DNA of 64,000 nucleotides from contig NZ_CADDWJ010000002.1 of NCBI RefSeq assembly GCF_902809855.1, positions 744,001 through 808,000 of the forward strand, in the 5' to 3' direction. A program made the position numbers and the translations under genes. Source of the stretch: Acinetobacter sp. Marseille-Q1618 (GTDB taxonomy: Bacteria > Pseudomonadota > Gammaproteobacteria > Pseudomonadales > Moraxellaceae). Each line of letters opens with the position of its first letter. Positions within the stretch are counted from its first letter, which is position 1. Shown piece after piece: positions 54,826 through 63,577 of the stretch. Below the pieces are notes generated by a model, which saw nothing but the letters and a program-made list of their open reading frames with translations, was not told where the DNA came from and made no database searches.

Positions 54826-55938
54826 TTAGGCTTGATCAGCGGTAACGTATTCTACCACTTCTAAGTTAAAACCTGATAATGCATTAAAACGTAATGGCGA
54901 GCTGAGGAGTTTCATTTTCTCAACACCGAGATCACGTAAAATTTGTGCGCCCACACCAATAGTTTGATATTGTTGTGAAAGAGCAGCATTGGATTTGGTC
55001 GGTTTTGGTTTACTTAATGCTTCTAGCGCAGGACCTAAGTCAGACAAATGACGTTGACCGATCCACACCAAAACGCCACGCTCACTTTTGGCAATGGTTT
55101 TCAGTGCTTTGTCTAAATTCCACGCAGCTTCACCATCTTTTTTATTGAGTTTCAATAAGTCACGTGCAGGATTGAAACCATGTACACGCACAGTAGTTAC
55201 ACCGTCTTTCGGTTCACCTTTAACCAAAGCAAGATGAATGTCTGGATTCCCAATTTCACGATAACGATGCAAATTGAAAGTACCGTACTCTGTTTCAATC
55301 TCTTGTTGGTCTAAATGCTCAACGGTTTGTTCATTGGTCATACGATAATGAATTAGATCCGCAATCGTACCTATTTTGATGCCATGTTTTTCGGCAAATA
55401 CTTCAAGATCAGGACGACGAGCCATCGTACCATCTTCATTGATAATTTCACAAATTACAGAGGCTGGTTCAAGTCCTGCCAAACGTGCTAAATCACAACC
55501 TGCTTCAGTATGTCCTGCACGATGCAGTACACCGCCTGGTTGTGCCATCAATGGGAAAATATGACCTGGTTGAACAATGTCTGCTGGTTTTGCATGAGCA
55601 GCAACAGCCGTTTGAATGGTATGCGCACGTTCTGCAGCAGAAATTCCTGTGGTAATACCATCAGCTGCTTCAATCGACAAGGTAAAATTGGTACCGTGTT
55701 GTGCGCCATTGCTATCCACCATTAAAGGTAGATCTAATTGCTTACAACGATCACGACTTAAAGTTAGACAAACCAGCCCACGTGCGTGGGTAATCATAAA
55801 GTTGATGTCTTCAGGGCGTACATGGGTTGCAGCAATGACCAGATCGCCTTCATTTTCACGATCTTCATCATCCATCAGGATAACCATTTTTCCTGCACGG
55901 ATATCTGCTACAAGCTCTTCAACAGTATTGAGCGGCAT
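54826..55938 (-). CDS. ribB: 3,4-dihydroxy-2-butanone-4-phosphate synthase with degenerate GTP cyclohydrolase II half (RibBX-type)
   Basis: The N-terminal half (about residues 1-205) is a complete RibB: ILMDDEDRENEGDLVIAA, HARGLVCL, GHTEAGCDLARLAGL. The C-terminal half aligns with GTP cyclohydrolase II but reads VRVHGFNPARDLLKL where the family has the Cys-rich zinc site; no Cys is left in this half. So only the butanone-phosphate step is likely catalysed, and a separate ribA should exist. ATG 55938 follows GGTGAA. No FMN riboswitch was recognised upstream. Confidence 0.9.
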   Translation of the reverse strand: MPLNTVEELVADIRAGKMVILMDDEDRENEGDLVIAATHVRPEDINFMITHARGLVCLTLSRDRCKQLDLPLMVDSNGAQHGTNFTLSIEAADGITTGISAAERAHTIQTAVAAHAKPADIVQPGHIFPLMAQPGGVLHRAGHTEAGCDLARLAGLEPASVICEIINEDGTMARRPDLEVFAEKHGIKIGTIADLIHYRMTNEQTVEHLDQQEIETEYGTFNLHRYREIGNPDIHLALVKGEPKDGVTTVRVHGFNPARDLLKLNKKDGEAAWNLDKALKTIAKSERGVLVWIGQRHLSDLGPALEALSKPKPTKSNAALSQQYQTIGVGAQILRDLGVEKMKLLSSPLRFNALSGFNLEVVEYVTADQA

Positions 55939-56176
55939 CAAGCTTCACCTTTTTGTTCTGTCTATGTGACATTTTCATTTAATTCATTGGGCATAGTCTA
56001 CCGTGTTTTATGGTCGTTTGCCTATGCTTATCATATTCCTTTGAGAAACATAGTTATACACAAGGCTACAGCTAAATGGAAACCACGCACTTGTATTTTT
56101 ATGGCAATTTCGCTTAATTGTTCAACAGATGTTTAGCAAAATTTCACCATTTAACATCGCAAAAATATATATCTAT

Positions 56177-56208
56177 AAAAAAAGCACTTTTATTTAAAAG
56201 TGCTTTTT
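56177..56208 (-). terminator. ytjB terminator
   Basis: AGCACTTTT and AAAAGTGCT arms with a 4-base loop and A/T runs on both sides lie 25 bases after the ytjB stop. It may also act on plus-strand transcripts. The remaining gap to ribB (56209-55939 side) shows no gene. Confidence 0.85.
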
Positions 56209-56228
56209 AAGTTTGGACTTACACGGAT

Positions 56229-57518
56229 TTATGAAACTGAAACACGATTATCATCATTAGATGCTGTATTTTTCTTTTTACCTTTTAAAATTTCAGTACG
56301 TAGATTTTGTGCAAGTTCAGCAGATTCTGCATTCATGCCATTGATCATAAAGGCATGTCGAGTCAGAACATTGGTTGGGTTTGGCATCGACACCAACTGA
56401 TAATTTTCACCAATTTGCTTGAGTAAATCATTACTCAAATACAACGCCATTTCTTTAGCAATCAAATGATGGGTTAAACGATCAGCAGCTTGCATCGCGT
56501 CAAGTTGCATGGCTTCTACTTCAGTGGTCACTGCACAGCGAGTCTGTAGTACAAAACGTTTGTCTTCACGATAACGCTTATACAAAACATCTGATAACAG
56601 TTGAAAAACTGAGCCAATCATTAAAATACAATGCGCAGCATTCGGTTTGTCTGCTGCAATGGTCACCAATGCACCTTGTTGATTAAATTCTTGATGAACA
56701 ATAAAATCTTTAGAGTTCAGCTTGAAGTGTTGTGCTGAGAGTTCGATGCTTTTATTTAAGAAAATTTGGCATAAATTAAAATACGGCACAGACACAGATT
56801 GACTGACTGTATTCATCAATTGTTTTGGATCGTAATACTGAATATTTAACGCAAGCGCTGCTTGTTCTTGGTCAAATTCAACTGGTCGCTCAACTTTTAA
56901 TGGTTTTGGCTTATTGGCTTGTTGTTTGATTTGTGCGATTGCCAAAGTTTTATCCGCTTTTTCCGCTTCTAAAGCTTCCATGAGTTGTTGAATTTCATGT
57001 TTTAATCGTGCTTCTTTATTTAAACGTGCAAGTAATTCACTACGTGTTGGGCGGGCAATGGCACGATATGCTAACCAAACCAGAGCATGAATGATGAATG
57101 AAACTAAAATTGCCAACCATTGGGTTCTTAAAATTTCACCAATACTTGGTTTAATAAGGGTAATTTCGATACTACCGACTTTTTTCTCATTTTGCAGTGC
57201 ATCACGAACAAAAACTTCGCCTTGACGAGTTTTGGCTAAGCCACCTGTTGCAAGTACTTGTTTTTGAGCATCTAAAATACGAATAGATGCCACACTTGGA
57301 TTGGTCGCATAGCGATTTGCTAGCAATGCCAGTGACACTGTATTGGCTGGTTCAAGTTCAGAAAGGCTGTCCGCAACCAATTGACTGGTCATGAGTTGAC
57401 CTTGGCTTGCACGGTTCTCATTGAGTTGATGAGTTGTTGCAATTACCAACAAAAAGGTATGTAAAGCAAAACTTATAATCAGTAGGCTAGCAAATAGCCC
57501 TTGTCTTGGCGCATTCAA
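56229..57518 (-). CDS. ytjB: YtjB/Smp-like membrane protein
   Basis: This 429-residue protein has an N-terminal membrane segment (GLFASLLIISFALHTFLLVIA). A periplasmic region of about 110 residues follows (LAKTRQGEVFVRDAL), then a second membrane segment near 135-155, a cytoplasmic coiled coil (about 165-205, EALEAEKADKT) and a C-terminal domain. The layout and divergent position next to serB match smp (ytjB) of enterobacteria. The function is unknown; related AhpA of Pseudomonas has been linked to virulence-type phenotypes. Confidence 0.75.
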   Translation of the reverse strand: MNAPRQGLFASLLIISFALHTFLLVIATTHQLNENRASQGQLMTSQLVADSLSELEPANTVSLALLANRYATNPSVASIRILDAQKQVLATGGLAKTRQGEVFVRDALQNEKKVGSIEITLIKPSIGEILRTQWLAILVSFIIHALVWLAYRAIARPTRSELLARLNKEARLKHEIQQLMEALEAEKADKTLAIAQIKQQANKPKPLKVERPVEFDQEQAALALNIQYYDPKQLMNTVSQSVSVPYFNLCQIFLNKSIELSAQHFKLNSKDFIVHQEFNQQGALVTIAADKPNAAHCILMIGSVFQLLSDVLYKRYREDKRFVLQTRCAVTTEVEAMQLDAMQAADRLTHHLIAKEMALYLSNDLLKQIGENYQLVSMPNPTNVLTRHAFMINGMNAESAELAQNLRTEILKGKKKNTASNDDNRVSVS

Positions 57519-57595
57519 CGTAAACTTCCAAAGAAAAAATATTCGATTTCGATTATGATTCTAACAATAGTTGTAGCTCAGACCCGAGTCAATTC

Positions 57596-58816
57596 ATGCG
57601 AGAAATCATTCTTATATCATTTTTAGGACCTGACCAACCCAATCAGTTTACTCGATTAATGCAAGTGTTGTCCGTACATTCTTTGCAAATATTAGATGTA
57701 GGGCAGGCAGTCATTCATAACCAATTGACTTTAGGGATTGTGGTTTCGTCAGATGACCAAACCGCCACGGCATTAGCCATGAAAGATATCCTTATTTTAG
57801 CACACGATATCGGATTAACCGTTCGTTTTAAACCGATCACAGGTGCGGAATATGATCAATGGGTCGGCGAAGGAGGTAGAACCCGTTATATTGTAACGGC
57901 TTTAGCACCTGAGCTGACGGCTGCACATTTACAAGCAGTAACAAATATTGTGTCCAGCCAGGGTTTTAACATTGAAACAGTAACCCGACTTTCAGGTCGA
58001 CCAGACCGAAATGGACTGGAAAATGAACCAAAACGTTCATGTGTCCAGTTTGGTTTAAGCGGGCAAATGTTAGATGCACAAGCCATGCGTGCTGCCTGTC
58101 TGCGTTTGTCTGCTGAGTCAAGTATTGATGTTGCAGTGCAAGAGGACAATGCTTACCGTCGTAATCGCCGTCTGGTTTGTTTTGATATGGACTCAACCCT
58201 AATCGAACAAGAAGTCATTGATGAACTGGCGATTGAGGCAGGTGTGGGTGACCAAGTGGCTGAAATTACTGAGCGCGCCATGCAAGGTGAGCTTGATTTT
58301 CAACAAAGTTTCCGTGCTCGTGTAGCATTACTCAAAGGTTTAGATGCAGCAGTTTTACCTAAAATTGCAGAACGCTTAACGGTAACAGAGGGCGCTGAGC
58401 GTTTGATCAGAACCTTAAAATCACTGGGTTATAAAACTGCAATTTTATCAGGTGGTTTCCAATATTTTGCTGAATATTTACAAGCAAGATTAGGCATTGA
58501 TGAAGTTCATGCCAATGTTCTCGATGTCGAAAATGGTGTAGTAACAGGTGAAGTCAAAGGTCATATTGTGGATGGTGCACGTAAGGCATTATTACTGACC
58601 GAACTTGCTGAAAAAATGGGTATTTCATTAGAACAAGCAATTGCTGTAGGCGATGGTGCAAATGATTTACCGATGCTGTCTATTGCAGGTCTAGGTGTGG
58701 CGTTCCGTGCGAAACCCCTAGTGCGCCAAAATGCCAATCAGGCGATTTCGAGTGTCGGTTTAGATGGTGTTTTGTATCTTTTAGGGGTGCATGATAAAGA
58801 CTTAAATCGTGCTTGA
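57596..58816 (+). CDS. serB: SerB, phosphoserine phosphatase
   Basis: SerB performs the last step of serine biosynthesis. The 406-residue protein has N-terminal ACT-like domains (about residues 1-170; ILISFLGPDQPNQF, FNIETVTRLSGRPD) and a C-terminal HAD phosphatase. The phosphatase shows the DMDSTLIEQEVIDELA nucleophile motif, SGGFQYFAEYL, and VGDGANDLPML. The double-ACT form is the longer proteobacterial type. It is divergent from ytjB. Confidence 0.96.
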   Translation: MREIILISFLGPDQPNQFTRLMQVLSVHSLQILDVGQAVIHNQLTLGIVVSSDDQTATALAMKDILILAHDIGLTVRFKPITGAEYDQWVGEGGRTRYIVTALAPELTAAHLQAVTNIVSSQGFNIETVTRLSGRPDRNGLENEPKRSCVQFGLSGQMLDAQAMRAACLRLSAESSIDVAVQEDNAYRRNRRLVCFDMDSTLIEQEVIDELAIEAGVGDQVAEITERAMQGELDFQQSFRARVALLKGLDAAVLPKIAERLTVTEGAERLIRTLKSLGYKTAILSGGFQYFAEYLQARLGIDEVHANVLDVENGVVTGEVKGHIVDGARKALLLTELAEKMGISLEQAIAVGDGANDLPMLSIAGLGVAFRAKPLVRQNANQAISSVGLDGVLYLLGVHDKDLNRA

Positions 58817-59240
58817 AATTCAACATTAAAAGATGTCAGTTAGATGAAAAAGAGTGGCTTTGTGTTGCTCTTTTTTGCTTGATAAATAATATTTTTTATC
58901 TTTTCGAAGTGAAGAAGGTAGGTATTCGCTTTATAGATTAAAGAGATCGAAAAAAGTTGTTTTTGTATAAAAATGGCAGTGTATTTTTTTGTAATGACAA
59001 GCAAAGACTGATGCGGATTAGAAACTACTAAAATTTAAAAATAAAAAAATGTAATGACAAAAGAATATAACGACAAAGTGTGTCGCTTTACCTAAAAACA
59101 GGTATTTTATTCTTAAAAAAAATCGCCATAATGCACAACATAAGCGTTAGTAAGATTGTAAAGAAAAAATATTGGCTTGATGAAAATTGTGGTGTGCTCC
59201 CTTTTTCAAAGGTGAGGACTTCATTTTGACGGAGGTTTTT
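58817..59240. other. Intergenic region, 424 bases, no gene seen
   Basis: It holds the serB terminator, two copies of GTAATGACAA (near 58991 and 59051) and a small CGACA/TGTCG hairpin near 59069-59083. No ORF with a plausible start signal was found. The distal part must carry the promoter of the 104-residue membrane protein gene. Confidence 0.5.
58846..58877 (+). terminator. serB terminator
   Basis: AAAAAGAG and CTCTTTTTT arms flank a 13-base loop, ending in a T6 run, about 30 bases after the serB stop. Confidence 0.55.
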
Positions 59241-59555
59241 ATGCTAACAGCGACATGGGCAACATTGATTGGATTTAGTCTGATTGCCGTAGCGTTGACT
59301 GCTGTGTTCTTCTCTCCTTATCGTCATTGGTTAGGATTTATGTTAGCTGGGATGGCTTTCTGGGGCATATTAGAGACGATACGGTTTAACGTACAGAATT
59401 TTTTTGATTTATCGGTTCCTTATAGTTATTTAACGGCAATTATTGTGTCAATGAGTGGGTTGATTGTTTTGCTATTGCGTGCTGATAAAATGGCACAAAA
59501 GGCACTCCAAAATCGCCAATATATTGAACATACACCTGTTTATGAAGATGAATAA
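59241..59555 (+). CDS. Small inner membrane protein, 104 residues
   Basis: The start is well defined by GGAGG five bases before the ATG. Three hydrophobic segments are visible (ATLIGFSLIAVALTAVFFS, LGFMLAGMAFWGILE, LTAIIVSMSGLIVLLL), followed by a charged cytoplasmic tail ending TPVYEDE. I recognise no named family. It is monocistronic: a long leader precedes it and a strong terminator follows at 59621-59647. Confidence 0.7.
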   Translation: MLTATWATLIGFSLIAVALTAVFFSPYRHWLGFMLAGMAFWGILETIRFNVQNFFDLSVPYSYLTAIIVSMSGLIVLLLRADKMAQKALQNRQYIEHTPVYEDE

Positions 59556-59620
59556 AAAATGATATTTCATACGAATAACTGACTTAAGCGTTCAATAAAA
59601 TAACCAAAAAAGACATTTTC

Positions 59621-59647
59621 AAGGTATATCGAATGATATACCTTTTT
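59621..59647 (+). terminator. Terminator after the 104-residue membrane protein gene
   Basis: AAGGTATATC and GATATACCTT form a perfect 10-bp stem on a GAAT loop, followed by a T run. Confidence 0.9.
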
Positions 59648-59744
59648 CTGCGTATCGTTTTGTTAGCAACCTTGTATTACAAATACCAAGTTATGCTAGG
59701 ATGATGAGTAAATTTTTTATATTAAAACAACAGGCTAAAATGTC

Positions 59745-60230
59745 ATGAAACTTTCTTCAATACCCGTTGTAAAGTTACCTATTGTTGATGCAAGTACTGA
59801 TCCTTTAGATCTATTGGTACTGGGCTTAGCATTGCGTATGAAACAACTGGCACGTACTAGTCCGAAATTTATTGAATTGACCCATGATCGTCAATTCCGT
59901 ATCCAAATTGGTACTGATCTAGGCGTGGCTCGTCAAATTATTGTCAATAACGGTCAAATCGAATCAGTTTCAGGTGATGCAGAGAAAGCAGATTTTATTT
60001 TGCAATTTGCTGATAGCGAACAAGGTGTCAAAACCTTAGTTAAAGGTGATCCAAGTGCATTTATGACAGGTATGCAAAACGGTAGCATCAAAATGGAAGG
60101 TGATTTCAGCTTGTTGGTATGGTTTAACCAAGTTGCGAAATTGATTCCACCAAAAGTACCAAAACCTGTAAAAGAAAAGATTGCTTCAGCACGACAATTC
60201 TTAAAAGAAAAGACAGGTCGCTCATTTTAA
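59745..60230 (+). CDS. SCP2 sterol-binding domain protein
   Basis: This 161-residue soluble protein has an SCP2-like fold: FRIQIGTDLGVARQIIVNNGQIE, ADFILQFADSEQGVKTLVKGDPSAFMTGMQNG and SIKMEGDFSLLVWF. SCP2 domains bind lipids. Related bacterial proteins include UbiJ and UbiT, which help ubiquinone biosynthesis, but an assignment to either is not supported here. It is a single gene between two hairpin terminators. Confidence 0.75.
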   Translation: MKLSSIPVVKLPIVDASTDPLDLLVLGLALRMKQLARTSPKFIELTHDRQFRIQIGTDLGVARQIIVNNGQIESVSGDAEKADFILQFADSEQGVKTLVKGDPSAFMTGMQNGSIKMEGDFSLLVWFNQVAKLIPPKVPKPVKEKIASARQFLKEKTGRSF

Positions 60231-60237
60231 AAAAATT

Positions 60238-60270
60238 AAAACTGATGTTGATCTTCAACATCAGTTTTTA
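60238..60270 (+). terminator. Terminator of SCP2-domain gene
   Basis: ACTGATGTTGA and TCAACATCAGT form an 11-bp stem on a 3-base loop with A-rich and T-rich flanks, 10 bases after the stop. Confidence 0.9.
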
Positions 60271-60423
60271 TGAGCGAGCAAAGGATGCGATAATTTAAGT
60301 TTTCTAAGCGCAAAACTACTCGTTAAATTAAATTATTTTTACATTGTTCTAAGGAGTGGTTCTTAGCTAGACATTACTACCCGTAGAAGCTTTAACAAGA
60401 ATAATGCTGAGTGAATAAACAGC

Positions 60424-60864
60424 TTATTCCACCTCTAAACTAAAGGTCACAGGACCGTCATTAACCAAATGCACCTTCATATCTGCCGCAAAAATACCTG
60501 TTTGCACATGATTAAATTGAGAGCGAGCATATTCAACCAATTGTTCATAGAGTGCTTGAGCTTCCGCAGGCGGCATGGCAGGGCCAAAATCGGGACGTAA
60601 ACCTTTTTGAGTTTGTGCCATTAAGGTAAATTGAGAAACCAATAAAATTTCGCCACCTGCTTGGCTGACATTCCAGCCCATTTTGCCTTGTTCATCATCA
60701 AAAAAACGATATTTTAAAATTTTATCGATCAGCTTTTTACCTTTTTCAAGGTTATCTTCTTTGCCAAGACCTAAAAAAACTAACATTCCTTTTTCAATTT
60801 GACCTGTTACTTCACCTTCAACGACAACTTTTGCCTCTAAAACCCGTTGTAACAACGCACGCAT
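60424..60864 (-). CDS. dtd: D-aminoacyl-tRNA deacylase (D-Tyr-tRNA deacylase)
   Basis: Dtd hydrolyses D-amino acids from mischarged tRNA. The 146-residue protein starts MRALLQRVLEAKVVVEGEV, has the catalytic-site motif LLVSQFTLMAQTQKG and ends with the NDGPVTFSLE signature (the variant form of the Gly-cisPro motif). The length matches the family. The gene is monocistronic with convergent neighbours upstream of its stop. Confidence 0.96.
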   Translation of the reverse strand: MRALLQRVLEAKVVVEGEVTGQIEKGMLVFLGLGKEDNLEKGKKLIDKILKYRFFDDEQGKMGWNVSQAGGEILLVSQFTLMAQTQKGLRPDFGPAMPPAEAQALYEQLVEYARSQFNHVQTGIFAADMKVHLVNDGPVTFSLEVE

Positions 60865-61321
60865 AACATAACCATTTGATATTTTCTAAATATTCGAATT
60901 CTAGCAAACTTATGTATGGATATGCTGAGCATGTACTTTAAATGATCTTACGATGCTGACTTAAATTACATGGTTTGATTTAGGAAGAAGATGGTATTTG
61001 CTATCGGTTGATCATATGATACGAGATATAAAATGATCAGGCTTATAAAAATGTGAATAATACAGAGAAAAGTAAAATTAAAAACCAATAAAGTGGTTTT
61101 GATAAATATAAAAGCTGATTTAATAATGCATTATTTAAAATAAGTGTAATAAAATTTCAACTAAAATGGTCTGTATAGTTTAGTTTATTTAATATATTGT
61201 AATTATATTATGTAGTAGAGTATATTGTGTTTACTATTTACTCAAAACTAATAATTTTTGATGAATTTTTATAATAGTTTAATTATAATTCCATGATAAT
61301 AAACTCCAATAAGGAACTGTT
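60865..61321. other. AT-rich intergenic region, 457 bases, no gene seen
   Basis: This is the most AT-rich non-coding stretch in the right part of the window. No ORF with a start signal and no clear hairpin was found. It holds the dtd promoter at one end and that of the ribbon-helix-helix gene at the other (AATTATAATT near 61280). Confidence 0.5.
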
Positions 61322-61513
61322 GTGGAAAATAAAACTGCACGATTAACAATTTTAATTGACCCAGTCAAGAAAAAGGCTTTTGAAGAATTATGTAATCAAC
61401 AAGATATTACACCCTCACAAGTGGTGCGACAATTGATTCGTGAATATTTACAAGCGCATGGTGTTGAATATGCCACTAAATTGAAAAACAATACTGCGGG
61501 CAAAAATGAATAA
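61322..61513 (+). CDS. Ribbon-helix-helix (CopG/Arc-like) small DNA-binding protein
   Basis: This 63-residue protein has the RHH layout: a beta strand (ARLTILID), helix 1 (PVKKKAFEELCNQQ) and helix 2 (TPSQVVRQLIREYLQAHG), followed by a polar tail. The start is GTG, supported by AAGGA six bases upstream. RHH proteins bind DNA as dimers and are often antitoxins. No toxin gene lies next to it, so a stand-alone regulator is more likely. The convergent neighbour is separated by a bidirectional terminator. Confidence 0.75.
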   Translation: MENKTARLTILIDPVKKKAFEELCNQQDITPSQVVRQLIREYLQAHGVEYATKLKNNTAGKNE

Positions 61514-61552
61514 TAAGGTGGAAATAGTTTGAATTAATAGCAGACATAAAAA

Positions 61553-61584
61553 ATACTGCCAGCATTGTGAAGTGCTGGCAGTAT
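61553..61584. terminator. Bidirectional terminator
   Basis: ATACTGCCAGCA and TGCTGGCAGTAT are perfect 12-base arms around an 8-base loop between two convergent genes. Flanks are A/T-rich, but the T runs are short. Confidence 0.8.
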
Positions 61585-61592
61585 TCATAACA

Positions 61593-61949
61593 TTATGAAA
61601 AATCAAGTTCTTTTTCAAATGCACGTAACTCATGGCGAGCCATAGCTAAGTTTGATTTTTGACGATCTAAAACCAAATATAAGAATAACTCATCATTACG
61701 ATCTAATGGACGTAATAAATGATATTGCTTACCTAAAGTAATTAATACATCTTCAATTTTATCATTTAGTTTTAATGCATTTGCCACTTTACGTTTTGCA
61801 CGAATAACTTCTGTATTTCCTGCCGCTGCAAGTTCTAAATCTAAACCTGATCCAATCGCAGCAAGTGCTAAACCACTTGAACTATCAACTAAAGCTGCTG
61901 CAACTACACCATCAATTTCATTTAATGCATCTAAATTAAGTTTTGCCAT
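61593..61949 (-). CDS. Small conserved protein, possibly Roadblock/LC7-like
   Basis: This 118-residue soluble protein begins [25 protein letters not shown], with an alternation of helix and short strands. It continues [19 protein letters not shown], an acidic segment [23 protein letters not shown], and [21 protein letters not shown]. The pattern 'D-G-V-x-A-A-x-L-V-D-x-x-S-G' and the strand order recall Roadblock/LC7 domains found next to small GTPases; none is encoded nearby. ATG 61949 has GGAAG seven bases upstream. Confidence 0.6.
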   Translation of the reverse strand: MAKLNLDALNEIDGVVAAALVDSSSGLALAAIGSGLDLELAAAGNTEVIRAKRKVANALKLNDKIEDVLITLGKQYHLLRPLDRNDELFLYLVLDRQKSNLAMARHELRAFEKELDFS

Positions 61950-62257
61950 AATAGACTTCCTAAACTTTCCCATTGTATTTTGAAATATAAAAAGTATTTT
62001 TTAGTATTTTTTAAAATACATTTATATCGTATTAAATGTTAATTAAAAAACTTTTTTATTTCAATAAATATTAATTTTAATTTATTAAATAATATTTAAT
62101 TATAATAAAATGTTAATAATTTAAAAATAAACTTGGATGAAACTTGTCAGCGAAGTCGTCAGATTTTTGTAAAAAAAACAGTCAATAATCTATTTTTTGA
62201 TTTGCAAGTTTAGATTTAGTTTTTATAGTGAGAGCATACAGATTAATTGGATCAAAT

Positions 62258-63469
62258 ATGCAACCCATCATTCAGTCATTGCTTGATACGGATTTGTACA
62301 AGTTTACAATGTTGCAAGTGGTACTTCATAAATTCCCACAAACACACAGCGTATATCATTTCCGTTGCCGAAATTTGCAAGATACCGTGTATCCATTGAC
62401 GGATATTTTAGATGATCTGAATGAACAGCTAGATTATCTTTGTCAGCTGAACTTTAAAGAAGATGAATTACAATATTTACGCAGCTTGCGTTTTATCAAA
62501 AGTGATTTTGTTGATTATTTAGAATTATTCCAATTAAAACGCCGTTTTATTAAAGCAGGAATCGATGAACAAGGTCGTTTGGACATTTGGGTGGAAGGTC
62601 CAATGGTACAAGCGATGATGTTTGAAATTTTTGTATTGGCAATTGTGAATGAACTGTATTTCCATCGTATTCGTTCTGACGCAGTTTTGGCAGAAGGTGA
62701 GCGCCGTTTACAAGCTAAAGTTGCGTTGATGAAGAAATATGAAGCAGAAATGCAACCAAATGATCCACCATTTTTGGTATCAGATTTTGGTACACGTCGT
62801 CGCTACAGTTTAGCGTGGCAACGCCATGTCATCCAAACTTTCCATGATGCTGTACCAAATGTGTTTCGTGGTACCAGTAACGTATTGATCGCAAAAGAAT
62901 TAAAAATTTTCCCGATCGGCACAATGGCACATGAGTTTTTACAAGCGTTTCAAGCCTTAGATGTCCGACTAAGAGATTTCCAAAAATCAGCACTTGAAAC
63001 TTGGGTGCAAGAATATCGTGGTGATTTAGGCATCGCACTCACCGATGTGGTGGGAATGGATGCTTTTTTACGTGATTTTGATTTATATTTTGCGAAGTTA
63101 TTTGATGGCTTGCGTCATGATAGTGGTGATCCATTTGAATGGGGAGATAAAGCTTATCAGCACTATCGTAAACTCAAAATTGATACCAAAACCAAGATGC
63201 TGACATTTAGTGATGGTTTAGATTTAGAACGTGCTTGGGCGCTGTATCAATATTTTAAAGACCGTTTTCAAGTTAGTTTTGGTATCGGTACCAACTTAAC
63301 CAATGACATGGGACAAACGCCGCTGAATATTGTTTTAAAATTAGTCGAGTGTAATGGTCAGTCGGTGGCAAAAATTTCAGATAGTCCTGGAAAAACCATG
63401 ACAGACAATGACACTTTCCTTGCATATTTACGCCAAGTTTTTGAAATTCAAGAACCAAGCGTTGAGTAG
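62258..63469 (+). CDS. pncB: PncB, nicotinate phosphoribosyltransferase
   Basis: PncB salvages nicotinate to its mononucleotide with PRPP and ATP. The 403-residue protein opens [20 protein letters not shown]. It has [40 protein letters not shown] with the phospho-acceptor His, [20 protein letters not shown] and [13 protein letters not shown] 62258 is preferred to the frame opening at 62228 because the family N-terminus starts there. A long AT-rich leader precedes it. Confidence 0.96.
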   Translation: MQPIIQSLLDTDLYKFTMLQVVLHKFPQTHSVYHFRCRNLQDTVYPLTDILDDLNEQLDYLCQLNFKEDELQYLRSLRFIKSDFVDYLELFQLKRRFIKAGIDEQGRLDIWVEGPMVQAMMFEIFVLAIVNELYFHRIRSDAVLAEGERRLQAKVALMKKYEAEMQPNDPPFLVSDFGTRRRYSLAWQRHVIQTFHDAVPNVFRGTSNVLIAKELKIFPIGTMAHEFLQAFQALDVRLRDFQKSALETWVQEYRGDLGIALTDVVGMDAFLRDFDLYFAKLFDGLRHDSGDPFEWGDKAYQHYRKLKIDTKTKMLTFSDGLDLERAWALYQYFKDRFQVSFGIGTNLTNDMGQTPLNIVLKLVECNGQSVAKISDSPGKTMTDNDTFLAYLRQVFEIQEPSVE

Positions 63470-63577
63470 AAAATCTATAGCTGATTTTTTGCTAAAGAAA
63501 AGCAGAAAATCAGCAAAACTGTAAAAAAGACTATGCTAAGATCATTCTTATAGACCTGTTAAAATTCAAAAAAGCTT

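Noticed and set aside
55939..56228. FMN riboswitch upstream of ribB
   Set aside because: The conserved RFN helix sequences could not be found in the 290-base leader; only the ytjB terminator is clear.
61322..61949. Toxin-antitoxin pair
   Set aside because: The RHH protein could be an antitoxin, but the neighbour is convergent and does not look like a toxin.
63479..63514. Terminator after pncB
   Set aside because: GCTGATTTT and AAAATCAGC form a stem, but no T run follows on the plus strand, so it is only a hairpin.
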